The notes under the pieces: generated by a model
Databases searched by the model: none
What the model was told of the DNA's origin: nothing
What the model saw: only the letters and a program-made list of their open reading frames with translations
Origin: Gemmatimonadales bacterium
GTDB taxonomy: Bacteria; Gemmatimonadota; Gemmatimonadetes; Gemmatimonadales; GWC2-71-9
Assembly: GCA_025935995.1 (NCBI GenBank)
Contig: JAICUF010000009.1
Coordinates: forward strand, 1 to 49,762
Length of the DNA stretch: 49,762 nucleotides
Reading direction: 5' to 3'
Made by a program: the position numbers and the translations under genes
In this document: positions 1 through 6,904 of the stretch, in pieces
Layout of the letters: each line of letters opens with the position of its first letter
Position numbering within the stretch: position 1 is the first letter of the stretch

Positions 1-875
1 CGGCCCCCGATGAGCCACTCGTGGAAGGCATCCTTCACCCAGGGTGACGCGTTCGGTCGTCCAAAGAGCCGCTCGGTGTTGGTTTCGTTCTCGGTGAAGA
101 GGAGCGCGGGAGGACCGTCCGGCCCCGGCTCGACCTCCAGCCGGTAGGCGCCGAGCGTCGGGTGGCGGCAGGCGATGGCGTCCGCGCCGTCGGCGGTGAG
201 CGTTCCGCGCCCCCGGTAGCCTTCACCCGTGCGACCCCACGACCAGATGTTCCGGAGCCAGAGGGTCGGCAGGAGGTGCAGCTCCGCGGGCTCCGCGGCT
301 CGGTTCGCCACGGTGATGCGGATCAGGATGTCCTCCGGCGACGCCTTTGCGTACTCGGCCATGACGTCGAAGTAGCGGTTGCGGTCGAAGATCCCGGTGT
401 CGGCGAGCTCGTACTCGGGACGGTCCGGGCCGCGGCGCGCGTTTTCCGCGCGCAGGTCGTCATAGGGAAAGGCGTCGTGGGGATACTTGTAGAGTCCGCG
501 GAGCCAGGAATGCGTCGGCGTCGCGTCGAGGAAGTAATAGCACTCCTTCACGTCCTCGCCGTGATTGCCCTCGGGATTGGTGAGCCCGAAGAGCCGCTCC
601 TTGAGGATGGGGTCCCGGCCGTTCCAGAGCGCGAGCGCAAAGCACAGGCGGCCCTGCCGGTCGGAGAGGCCGAGGATGCCGTCCTCACCCCAGCGGTAGG
701 CGCGGCTCCGCGCGTGATCGTGCGGAAACGAGGTCCACACGGCACCGTCTGCCGAGTAATCTTCGCGGACCGTGCCCCACTGGCGCTCCGAGAGGTATGG
801 TCCCCAGCGGCGCCAGTTGGCGTGCCGGCTCGCGTCCTGCCGCAGGCGCGCCCCTTCGCGATCGGCCACGTGCAT
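1..875 (-). CDS. MGH1-like glucosidase (GH63-type), N-terminal part, runs off the window
   Basis: This reading frame is missing from the ORF track because it has no stop inside the window. Translated from the ATG at 875 it begins [13 protein letters not shown] and contains [36 protein letters not shown] and [20 protein letters not shown]. These are hallmarks of the roughly 880-900 residue bacterial glucosidases related to mannosyl-oligosaccharide glucosidase (MGH1-like domain). About 291 codons are present, covering the N-terminal beta-sandwich region. The catalytic (alpha/alpha)6 barrel lies beyond the left edge, so activity cannot be judged. An AAGGA motif abuts the ATG, which is closer than usual, so the start is not certain. 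Members hydrolyse alpha-glucosides; the substrate is unknown. A GH133 debranching enzyme and TreZ lie 6-10 kb away. Confidence 0.85.
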   Translation of the reverse strand, partial: MHVADREGARLRQDASRHANWRRWGPYLSERQWGTVREDYSADGAVWTSFPHDHARSRAYRWGEDGILGLSDRQGRLCFALALWNGRDPILKERLFGLTNPEGNHGEDVKECYYFLDATPTHSWLRGLYKYPHDAFPYDDLRAENARRGPDRPEYELADTGIFDRNRYFDVMAEYAKASPEDILIRITVANRAAEPAELHLLPTLWLRNIWSWGRTGEGYRGRGTLTADGADAIACRHPTLGAYRLEVEPGPDGPPALLFTENETNTERLFGRPNASPWVKDAFHEWLIGG

Positions 876-892
876 TCCTTCCGGAGGTTCGT

Positions 893-2287
893 CTGAACGT
901 ACCCGCCGACGTCTCCCGCGCAACGCCGTCCCGGGGCACGGCGCGCGAGCTGATGCACCTGGCGCTGCCGATCGTGGTGGTGCAGGTGGGACTCATGGCG
1001 ATGGGCGTGGTCGACTCGATCATGGTCGGACGCATCTCGGCCGCCGCGCTCGCCGGCGTGGCGCTCGGCAACGTCTACTTCTACGCGTGCGCGGTGTTCG
1101 GGATGGGCACGCTGCTCGCGCTCGACCCGATCGTGGCGCAGGCGGTGGGCGCGGGTGACGACGAGTCGGTGACGCGCGCCCTTCAGCGCGGACTCCTGCT
1201 CTCGCTCGCACTCAGCGTGCCGATCTCGCTGCTCCTCCTGGCCGCGCGGCCCGCGCTCGTGCTGCTGGGACAGCCGGCGGAGGTGGTGCCGATCGCCGCG
1301 GGGTACGTGCTCCGCGAGCTTCCGGGCGTGCTGCCCTTTCTCGCCTTTACGGTCCTGCGGCAGACGCTCCAGGCGCTGGGCCGCATGCGCGCCATCGTGG
1401 CGGCGATGGTGCTGGCCAATCTCCTCAACATCCTCCTCAACTGGGCGCTCATCTATGGCCACTGGGGGGCGCCGGCGCTCGGCGCCTTCGGCTCGGCGTG
1501 GTCCACGACCGTCAGCCGCTGGGCGATGACCGCGGGGCTCGCGCTCCTCGCCTGGCGGGCGCTGCATCCGCACTTGCGCACGCTGCATCCCGATACGCTG
1601 GCGCCCGTTCCGCTCGGGCGCATGGTGGCCCTCGGCGCGCCGATCGGCGCCCAGATGCAGCTCGAGTTCGGCGTGTTCGGCGCGATCGGCCTGCTCATGG
1701 GGCGCCTTGGCACGGTGCCGGTCGCGGCGCACCAGATCGCCCTCAACCTGGCGTCGCTCACTTTCATGGTGCCGCTCGGGGTATCGGCCGCGGGGGCGGT
1801 GCTGGTGGGACGCGCGGTGGGGCAGGGGGACGCGGCGGGGGCCCGGCGGGCAAGCCGTACGGCGCTCCTCTTCGGCGTGGGGTTCATGGGGATCACGGCG
1901 CTCGTCTTCCTGGGCGCGCCGGTGCCGCTGGCGCGGGTCTACTCGGACCAGCCGGCGGTGGTGCTGCTGGCGTCGGCGCTGCTGCCGATCGCGGGCGTCT
2001 TCCAGATCTTCGACGGGATACAGGTCGTCTCCATCGGCGCCCTGCGCGGCCTGGGCGACACCCGCGCTCCCTTCGCCATGAACCTGGTCGGGTTCTGGCT
2101 GGTGGGTCTGCCGGTGAGCCTGCTGCTGGGTTTCCGCACGCCGCTCGGCCCGCGGGGCCTCTGGTGGGGGCTGGTCGTCGGCCTGGTGGCGGTGGCCGGC
2201 GGGCTTCTCTTCCGGCTCAGAGGGCGGCTCCGGCGGGCGGTGGCGCGGGTGCGGATCGACGATGCGGCGGCAAGCCCCGTCAATTGA
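893..2287 (+). CDS. MATE family multidrug/Na+ antiporter
   Basis: This is a polytopic membrane protein with about 12 hydrophobic segments. It has the MATE signature near the N-terminus ([25 protein letters not shown] is the first helix and loop region) and the equivalent in the second half ([17 protein letters not shown], then [10 protein letters not shown]). It is a NorM/DinF-type exporter that uses Na+ or H+ gradients to extrude cationic drugs. The start is unclear. ATG 797 lies inside the divergent glucosidase gene, and ATG 953 leaves no residues before the first helix. CTG 893 sits 5 nt after a GGAGG (883-887) and gives a family-like N-terminus of about 20 residues. I chose CTG 893, with 953 as the conventional alternative. 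The gap to the divergent gene is only 17 nt. Length is about 464 aa, normal for the family. Confidence 0.9.
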   Translation: MNVPADVSRATPSRGTARELMHLALPIVVVQVGLMAMGVVDSIMVGRISAAALAGVALGNVYFYACAVFGMGTLLALDPIVAQAVGAGDDESVTRALQRGLLLSLALSVPISLLLLAARPALVLLGQPAEVVPIAAGYVLRELPGVLPFLAFTVLRQTLQALGRMRAIVAAMVLANLLNILLNWALIYGHWGAPALGAFGSAWSTTVSRWAMTAGLALLAWRALHPHLRTLHPDTLAPVPLGRMVALGAPIGAQMQLEFGVFGAIGLLMGRLGTVPVAAHQIALNLASLTFMVPLGVSAAGAVLVGRAVGQGDAAGARRASRTALLFGVGFMGITALVFLGAPVPLARVYSDQPAVVLLASALLPIAGVFQIFDGIQVVSIGALRGLGDTRAPFAMNLVGFWLVGLPVSLLLGFRTPLGPRGLWWGLVVGLVAVAGGLLFRLRGRLRRAVARVRIDDAAASPVN

Positions 2288-2312
2288 CACCCCCGGGGCA
2301 CCGCGCTAGATT
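2284..2312 (+). promoter_or_regulatory. Sigma70-type promoter for the cold-shock gene
   Basis: TTGACA at 2284-2289 is followed by exactly 17 nt and then TAGATT at 2307-2312. The -35 box overlaps the MATE stop codon. The predicted transcript start near 2319 gives a leader of about 145 nt before csp. This is the clearest consensus promoter on this side of the window. The -10 matches the one proposed for leuS. Confidence 0.65.
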
Positions 2313-2335
2313 TGCAGGGCTGAAACCAGCGTGAC

Positions 2336-2364
2336 AAGGGACCTGGGGAGCAACCGGGTCCCTT
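2336..2364 (+). promoter_or_regulatory. Hairpin in the csp leader (or terminator of the MATE gene)
   Basis: Perfect 8-bp arms AAGGGACC (2336-2343) and GGTCCCTT (2357-2364) enclose a 13-nt loop. No clear U-run follows. Because it lies downstream of the promoter at 2284-2312, it would be transcribed as part of the csp 5' leader. A second small inverted repeat, CCCGGG-N5-CCCGGG, follows at 2381-2397. Long structured leaders are known to control cspA-type genes. Termination of MATE transcripts is the alternative. Confidence 0.45.
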
Positions 2365-2463
2365 CTTCGTTGGCGGGCCGCCCGGGACATGCCCGGGTGA
2401 ACAACTGTCAGGAGGTACGGCATTACCGGACTCCGGACACAACAACAAAAAGAGAGTACCGTG

Positions 2464-2676
2464 ATGCGTACCACCGGCAAGGTGAAGTGGTTCAATGATG
2501 CGAAGGGGTTCGGCTTCATCACCCCCGACAACGGCCAGAAGGACTGCTTCGTCCACCACTCGGCCATCCAGGGCCAGGGCTTCAAGTCCCTCGCCGAGGG
2601 CGAGGCCGTCGAGTTCGACATCGTCCAGGGCCAGAAGGGTCCGGCGGCGGAGAACGTCGTCAAGGTCCGCGGTTGA
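2464..2676 (+). CDS. Cold-shock protein (CspA family)
   Basis: A 70-residue single-domain OB-fold protein. It has RNP1-like KGFGFI and RNP2-like CFVHHSAI preceded by the diagnostic [11 protein letters not shown] start. It binds single-stranded nucleic acid and acts as an RNA chaperone in the cytoplasm. The ORF track begins at GTG 2461. ATG 2464 is preferred because it sits 7 nt after GAGAG and gives the usual N-terminus [10 protein letters not shown] stronger GGAGG (2411-2415) lies 6 nt before an in-frame ATT at 2422, so a 14-residue extended form is conceivable. It has its own promoter and a long leader, and rpsU and a desaturase follow on the same strand. Confidence 0.97.
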   Translation: MRTTGKVKWFNDAKGFGFITPDNGQKDCFVHHSAIQGQGFKSLAEGEAVEFDIVQGQKGPAAENVVKVRG

Positions 2677-2682
2677 GCGGGC

Positions 2683-2710
2683 GGGGCCGTCCGGATCTCC
2701 GGGCGGCCCC
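2683..2710 (+). terminator. Hairpin between csp and rpsU
   Basis: Twelve-base arms GGGGCCGTCCGG and CCGGGCGGCCCC, with one G-U pair, enclose an ATCT loop directly after the csp stop codon. Only a weak T-containing tail (GTTGCCTTG) follows. It may be an intrinsic terminator, or a stem that sets csp mRNA above the downstream genes by partial termination or 3'-end protection. Confidence 0.55.
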
Positions 2711-2746
2711 GTTGCCTTGAATCTGCCACACAGAGAATCGGGACAC

Positions 2747-2947
2747 ATGATCGAGATCAAACTTTCGGACAGCGACAGCATCGAGTGGGCGCTCAAGGCG
2801 TTCAAGCGGAAGATGCAGCGGTCGGGCATCCTCAAGGAGCTGCGCCAGAAGCGCTACTACGTGAAGCCGAGCGAGGCGCGCCAGCTCAAGTCGGCCGCGG
2901 CTCAGCGGCGTCAGCGCAAGGACGCCCGCGGACGGGCGAGCCGCTGA
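2747..2947 (+). CDS. rpsU: Small ribosomal subunit protein bS21
   Basis: A 66-residue very basic protein, MIEIKLSDSDSIEWALKAFK followed by RSGILKELRQKRYYVKPSE and an Arg/Lys-rich tail. This is the typical bS21 pattern. It binds the 30S subunit near the 3' end of 16S rRNA and helps initiation. The ATG at 2747 has only a weak GGGA upstream. It lies 70 nt after csp, past a hairpin. Its TGA stop overlaps the proposed CTG start of the desaturase, which suggests translational coupling. Confidence 0.96.
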   Translation: MIEIKLSDSDSIEWALKAFKRKMQRSGILKELRQKRYYVKPSEARQLKSAAAQRRQRKDARGRASR

Positions 2948-4038
2948 CCGCCAGCGCCACTCCCCTCAAGGTCAGCTTCCCTGCCCGTGACTCGGCGCGG
3001 TTCGCCGAGGAGCTCAAGCGGCGCGTAGCATCGTACTTTCAGGACCGCGGGCTGTCGGACAAGGCCAACGGCGCCATGGTGGCCAAGACGGTCATCCTGC
3101 TCGCGCTCACGTTCGTTCCCTACGCCATCATTCTCACCGGCACCCTCTCGCCGCTCGCGATGCTCGGCCTCGCGGTGGTCATGGGCGTCGGGCTCGCCGG
3201 CATCGGGTTTTCCGTCTCCCACGACGCGCTGCACGGCGCCTATTCGTCGCGGCCCTGGGTCAACCGGATCATCGGGCTCAGCTTCGATCTCTGCGGCGCC
3301 AACGGGTACATGTGGAAGATCACGCACAACGTGATCCATCACACCTACACCAACATCGAGGGGATCGACGAGGACCTCACGGTCTCGCCGCTGCTCCGCC
3401 TCTCGCCGTCGGCCGACCACCGCCGCTTCCACCGCTTCCAGCACCTGTACGCCTTCGGCGCCTACAGCCTCTCCACGCTGTTCTGGGTGTTCGTGAAGGA
3501 CTACAAGTATTTCATGCAGCGCGACCTCGGTCCCTATCGGAACCGGAAGCACCCGCGGTCGGAGATCGCGACGCTCGTGGTCACGAAGCTGATCTACTAC
3601 ACGTGGGCGATCGCCCTCCCGCTCTGGCTGCTGCCGATTCCGTGGTGGCAGGTGTTGATCGGGTTCGTCGTGGTGCACCTCACGGCCGGCCTCATCCTGG
3701 GCGTCATCTTCCAGCTCGCGCACGTGGTGGAGGGGACGGACTACCCGGCGCCCGACGCCGAAGGGCAGATGGAGCACGCCTGGATGGTGCACGAGATGGC
3801 CACCACCTCGAACTTCGGCCGCGGCAACCGGCTGCTCTGCTGGTACGTGGGCGGGCTCAACTTCCAGGTCGAGCACCACCTCTTCCCGCGCACGTGCAGC
3901 GTGCACTACCCGGCGCTGAGCCCGATCGTCGAGGAAGTGGCGCGGAAGTACGGGATGCCCTATCACGCGCAGCCCACGCTCAGAGCCGCGATCGCCTCGC
4001 ACTACCGGATGCTCAGAAAGCTGGGCCAGGCGGCCTGA
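2944..4038 (+). CDS. Membrane fatty acid desaturase
   Basis: An integral-membrane di-iron desaturase of about 364 aa. The three histidine boxes are visible: HDALHG, HNVIHHTYTN, and QVEHHLFP near the C-terminus. That Q-x-x-HH third box is typical of the acyl-lipid/front-end group. It introduces a double bond in membrane acyl chains, which raises fluidity. Homologous N-termini begin just before LKVSF. No ATG, GTG or TTG exists in frame between the rpsU stop and residue 45 (ATG 3076). The only upstream start, ATG 2785, would lie deep inside rpsU. The best candidate is CTG 2944, whose last two bases are the first two of the rpsU TGA (CTGA overlap). It is convergent with rho, with 3 nt between the stops. 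Confidence 0.93.
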   Translation: MTASATPLKVSFPARDSARFAEELKRRVASYFQDRGLSDKANGAMVAKTVILLALTFVPYAIILTGTLSPLAMLGLAVVMGVGLAGIGFSVSHDALHGAYSSRPWVNRIIGLSFDLCGANGYMWKITHNVIHHTYTNIEGIDEDLTVSPLLRLSPSADHRRFHRFQHLYAFGAYSLSTLFWVFVKDYKYFMQRDLGPYRNRKHPRSEIATLVVTKLIYYTWAIALPLWLLPIPWWQVLIGFVVVHLTAGLILGVIFQLAHVVEGTDYPAPDAEGQMEHAWMVHEMATTSNFGRGNRLLCWYVGGLNFQVEHHLFPRTCSVHYPALSPIVEEVARKYGMPYHAQPTLRAAIASHYRMLRKLGQAA

Positions 4039-4041
4039 GGC

Positions 4042-5181
4042 TCAGGTCGCCGCCGCGGCCACCAGCTCGGCATTCGTCTTCGTCCGCCGCAGATCCACCA
4101 GCAGATCGTTCATCGCATTGAGCGGCGACATCCCCGCGATGCGTCCGCGGATGGCGTGCGATGCCGCCAGCACGTCCGGCGGCAGCAGCAGCTCCTCGCG
4201 CCGGGTGGCACTCGCGATGAGGTCGATGGCCGGAAAGACCCGGCGCTCCGCCAGCTCCCGGCTCAGCACCAGCTCGCTGTTTCCCGTCCCCTTGAACTCC
4301 TCGAAGATCACCTGATCCATCTTGCTGCCCGTGTCCACCAGTGCCGTGGCCACGATGGTGAGCGAGCCGCCGCCCTTCGCCGGGTCGATCCGGCGCGCGC
4401 TGCCCAGGAAGCGCTTGGGGCGCTCGAGCGACTGCGCGTCGAGCCCGCCCGAGAGCGTGCGGCCGGTCCCGCGCTCGACGGTGTTGTAGGCGCGGGCGAG
4501 GCGGGTGAGCGAGTCCACGATCATCACGACGTCCTCGCCCAGCTCCACGCGACGGCGCGCCCGCTCGAGGGTCAGCTCCGCCACGGCGACATGGCGGTCG
4601 GCGGGGTGGTCGAAGGTGGAGGCGATCACCTCGCCGAATCCGGCGGCCTCCATCTCGAAGACCTCCTCGGGCCGTTCGTCCACCAGGAGGATGAGCAGTG
4701 CCGCCTGCGGGTGGTTGCGGCTCACGCCCTCGGCGATGGCCTGCAGCACCATCGTCTTGCCCGCCTTGGCCGGCGCCACGATGAGCGCGCGCGTGCCCTT
4801 GCCGAAGGGACAGAGCAGATCGATGACGCGGTCGGTGTAGTCGCGCTGGCCGAAGCGCGTGAGGCCGCACTCGAGCTGCAGCCGCTCGGTCGGATGGGTC
4901 GCGGTCAGCCGGCTGTACTCGGGGCGCTCGCCGAGGGATTCGGGCGGACGCCCGCCGACGGCGGTCACCCGCTCGAGACTCGGCCCGCGTCCCTTGCCGC
5001 CGCGGCCCGCGACGCCCGAGATCTCGTCGCCGGGACGCAGATGGTACTGCCGGATCAGCCGTTCGCTGACGTGGATGTCGCCGCTGGAGGGGAGGTAGCT
5101 GGCCTCGCGGCGCCGGAGGAAACCGGCGCCGCGGTGCGCGATGTCGAGAATGCCGAGCGGCTCAGTGGACGGGTCCGGAAT
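4042..5181 (-). CDS. rho: Short Rho-type transcription termination factor
   Basis: A hexameric RNA helicase-type ATPase. Walker A is APAKAGKT, Walker B is VVMIVDSLTRLARAYN, and the C-terminal TGSKMDQVIFEEFKGTGN block is well kept. The ORF track starts at GTG 4968, which would delete the primary RNA-binding domain. The same frame is open further upstream and encodes GILDIAHRGAGFLRR, ASYLPSSGDIHVS and YHLRPGDEISG, which match the Rho cold-shock-like domain. No ATG/GTG/TTG precedes this. An ATT at 5181 lies after GGAGGA (5190-5185), 18 nt past the upstream stop. From there it is 379 aa. It lacks the N-terminal helical Rho_N domain (about 45 residues), so it may be a second, specialised Rho. A full-length rho may exist elsewhere. 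Confidence 0.9.
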   Translation of the reverse strand: MPDPSTEPLGILDIAHRGAGFLRRREASYLPSSGDIHVSERLIRQYHLRPGDEISGVAGRGGKGRGPSLERVTAVGGRPPESLGERPEYSRLTATHPTERLQLECGLTRFGQRDYTDRVIDLLCPFGKGTRALIVAPAKAGKTMVLQAIAEGVSRNHPQAALLILLVDERPEEVFEMEAAGFGEVIASTFDHPADRHVAVAELTLERARRRVELGEDVVMIVDSLTRLARAYNTVERGTGRTLSGGLDAQSLERPKRFLGSARRIDPAKGGGSLTIVATALVDTGSKMDQVIFEEFKGTGNSELVLSRELAERRVFPAIDLIASATRREELLLPPDVLAASHAIRGRIAGMSPLNAMNDLLVDLRRTKTNAELVAAAAT

Positions 5182-5199
5182 GAATCCTCCGTGAATGCG

Positions 5200-6171
5200 T
5201 CAGGGTCTGGGCAGGTCGATCCGCCCGATGCGGCCGGTACCGCTCAGCGCGAGCCACAGCCGCCCGCGCGCGTCATCGCTCACCATGTGGCGGACCACCG
5301 CCGTGGCGGTCGGGATGGGGACCCGCTCCATCGCACCGGTCTTCGGGTCGAAGGCGACGATGGTGTTGGTGCCGGCTTCGTCGTACCAGATCCGGCCGTC
5401 ACGCGCGATCGCGATCCCGTACGGCTGTGAGCCCCTTCCCCCGGGCGACGGCCATTCGCGGACGCGGCCGGTGGCGGGTGTGAGAGCGCCAAGATAGCCG
5501 CGGGCATTGTCGGTATACCAGACCGTGCCGTCGCTTCCGACCGCGAGCCGGCGGGGCCGCGCGCCCGGATCGGGCAGCTCGAACTCCTTCATGACGCCGC
5601 TGAGGGGATCGACGTGCCCCAGCCGGTTGGTCCCCAGCTGCGCGATCCAGACCGAGCCGTCCGCGGCGGCGCGAATGCCGTATGGAATCGAATTGGGTAC
5701 CGGCGCGGTGAAGACGCTGACGCGCCCGCTCGCCGGATCGAGCCAGCCGTAGGTGTTGCTGTTGGCGTCGGTGAACCATATCCGGTCGCCGACCACGATC
5801 GGAGTGTGGGGGTAGCGGGCGTTGTCGGGAAGGTCGTACTCGGTGATCCGCCCGCTCCGCGGGTCGAGCCGGCCGAGCTTGCCCACGCGCTGCGCCGTGT
5901 ACCACACGCCGCCGTCGGGTGCGACCACGACGCCGTGCGGTCCCGACGACGGCGTCGGCGTCGGAAAATCCGTGATCCCGCCGGTCGCCGGGTCGAGCCG
6001 CCCGATGTAGCTGTTGGTCTGGTCGGTGTACCAGACGATCCCGTCGGCGCCCACGGCCGGGTCGTGGGGAAAGCTGCCGGGTCTCGGACTCGGGTATTCC
6101 ACGATCGTGGGCACGGCGCCCATCGGCACGACGGCGAGCGCGACGGCGGCGACGACGGTTCGGCTCAACAT
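5200..6171 (-). CDS. Virginiamycin B lyase-like beta-propeller protein, exported
   Basis: 323 aa with a signal peptide (MLSRTVVAAVALAVVPMGAVP). At least six repeats of about 42 residues follow, of the form DGxVWYTDxxxxxIGRLDPxTGxxxxF. This is the streptogramin-lyase/NHL-like propeller pattern. True Vgb enzymes linearise streptogramin B and are usually cytoplasmic. This one is exported and probably has another, unknown role. GGAG lies 6 nt before the ATG. It starts 27 nt after sufE and is followed by rho in the same frame, so the three genes look like one transcript. Confidence 0.85.
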   Translation of the reverse strand: MLSRTVVAAVALAVVPMGAVPTIVEYPSPRPGSFPHDPAVGADGIVWYTDQTNSYIGRLDPATGGITDFPTPTPSSGPHGVVVAPDGGVWYTAQRVGKLGRLDPRSGRITEYDLPDNARYPHTPIVVGDRIWFTDANSNTYGWLDPASGRVSVFTAPVPNSIPYGIRAAADGSVWIAQLGTNRLGHVDPLSGVMKEFELPDPGARPRRLAVGSDGTVWYTDNARGYLGALTPATGRVREWPSPGGRGSQPYGIAIARDGRIWYDEAGTNTIVAFDPKTGAMERVPIPTATAVVRHMVSDDARGRLWLALSGTGRIGRIDLPRP

Positions 6172-6198
6172 GGAGTCTCCGGGCGGGGGACGCGCTCC

Positions 6199-6624
6199 CT
6201 ACGGCCGGCCCGCGCCGAAGGTTGCGGCGCGCTTGATCCGAGCGAGGATGGCGGAGAGCCCCTGCGTCCGGGTCATGCCGAGCGTCTCGGTGAGGCCGAG
6301 CTGGTCGAGCAGGTCGTCGGGCACCCGGGCCACCTCGTCGGGCGAGCGGCCTTCCAGCGTCCGGATCAGCAGCGAGATGAAGCCGCGGACGGTCGGCGAT
6401 TCCGGCGGCACGTCGGCGAAGATGTGCACCTGTCCGTCGGCGACCTCGGTCCAGAGAAAGACCGGCGTCTGACACTCGTGCACCAGGTTGTGACCCAGCG
6501 CCTTCTCCGCCGCGAGCCGCTCGGGGAGCGGCGGAAGTCGGCGGGCGTAGTCGAGCAGCGTCTCGAGCCGGGTGGTGCGATCCGCGTTCCGGAAGCGCGG
6601 GATGATCGTGTCGAGGCTGGGCAT
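6199..6624 (-). CDS. sufE: SufE-like sulfur acceptor protein
   Basis: 141 aa with the SufE fold signature. HECQTPVFLW holds the sulfur-accepting cysteine, and GFISLLIRTLEG and PDDLLDQLGLTETLGMTRTQGL follow. SufE takes persulfide sulfur from the cysteine desulfurase SufS and passes it to the Fe-S scaffold. No other suf genes are in view. The ORF track start at 6768 runs through a non-conserved stretch. ATG 6624 gives the family N-terminus MPSLDTIIPRFRNAD. It lacks a Shine-Dalgarno sequence but has TATCGT 5 nt upstream, which suggests a leaderless message. Confidence 0.9.
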   Translation of the reverse strand: MPSLDTIIPRFRNADRTTRLETLLDYARRLPPLPERLAAEKALGHNLVHECQTPVFLWTEVADGQVHIFADVPPESPTVRGFISLLIRTLEGRSPDEVARVPDDLLDQLGLTETLGMTRTQGLSAILARIKRAATFGAGRP

Positions 6625-6712
6625 GCCGGACGATAACCGCCGGTGACGCCCCGCACCAACCGGACGCCGCGACGGCCCTAGGTTGGGCTCGGCGCACCGA
6701 CCAGGAGGCTGC

Positions 6713-6904
6713 ATGCGGGAAAACGAGCGAGACATCATCGGCGGCGGGATGGGCGGCAGCAGCGGCAACGCCGGAGAAATCGGGCGGGAGGAACGGGTTC
6801 TGCCCGAAGATGCCGCCGGCGATGTGCCGATCGAGCGGCGACACCACCACGGGAACTACCCCGGGCCCGAGCGCCGGCGCGGCGCGGCTAGCCGGCCGTC
6901 CTGA
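6713..6904 (+). CDS. Small hydrophilic protein of unknown function
   Basis: A 63-residue Gly/Glu/Arg-rich, low-complexity protein with no hydrophobic segment or recognisable domain. It includes a GGGMGGSSGN stretch and a RRHHHGNYPG motif. It is supported by AGGAGG at 6703-6708, 4 nt before the ATG at 6713, and by its position between oppositely directed genes. Its last 17 nt overlap the end of the GH133 gene tail to tail. It is probably disordered. Function not recognised. Confidence 0.55.
   Translation: MRENERDIIGGGMGGSSGNAGEIGREERVLPEDAAGDVPIERRHHHGNYPGPERRRGAASRPS

Noticed and set aside
548-2290. 580-aa minus-strand ORF over the MATE gene
   Set aside because: Shadow of the MATE gene; the real minus-strand gene in 1-875 is in another frame.
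5200-6171. Antibiotic resistance by virginiamycin B lyase
   Set aside because: The protein has a signal peptide and only general propeller repeats, so streptogramin cleavage cannot be claimed.
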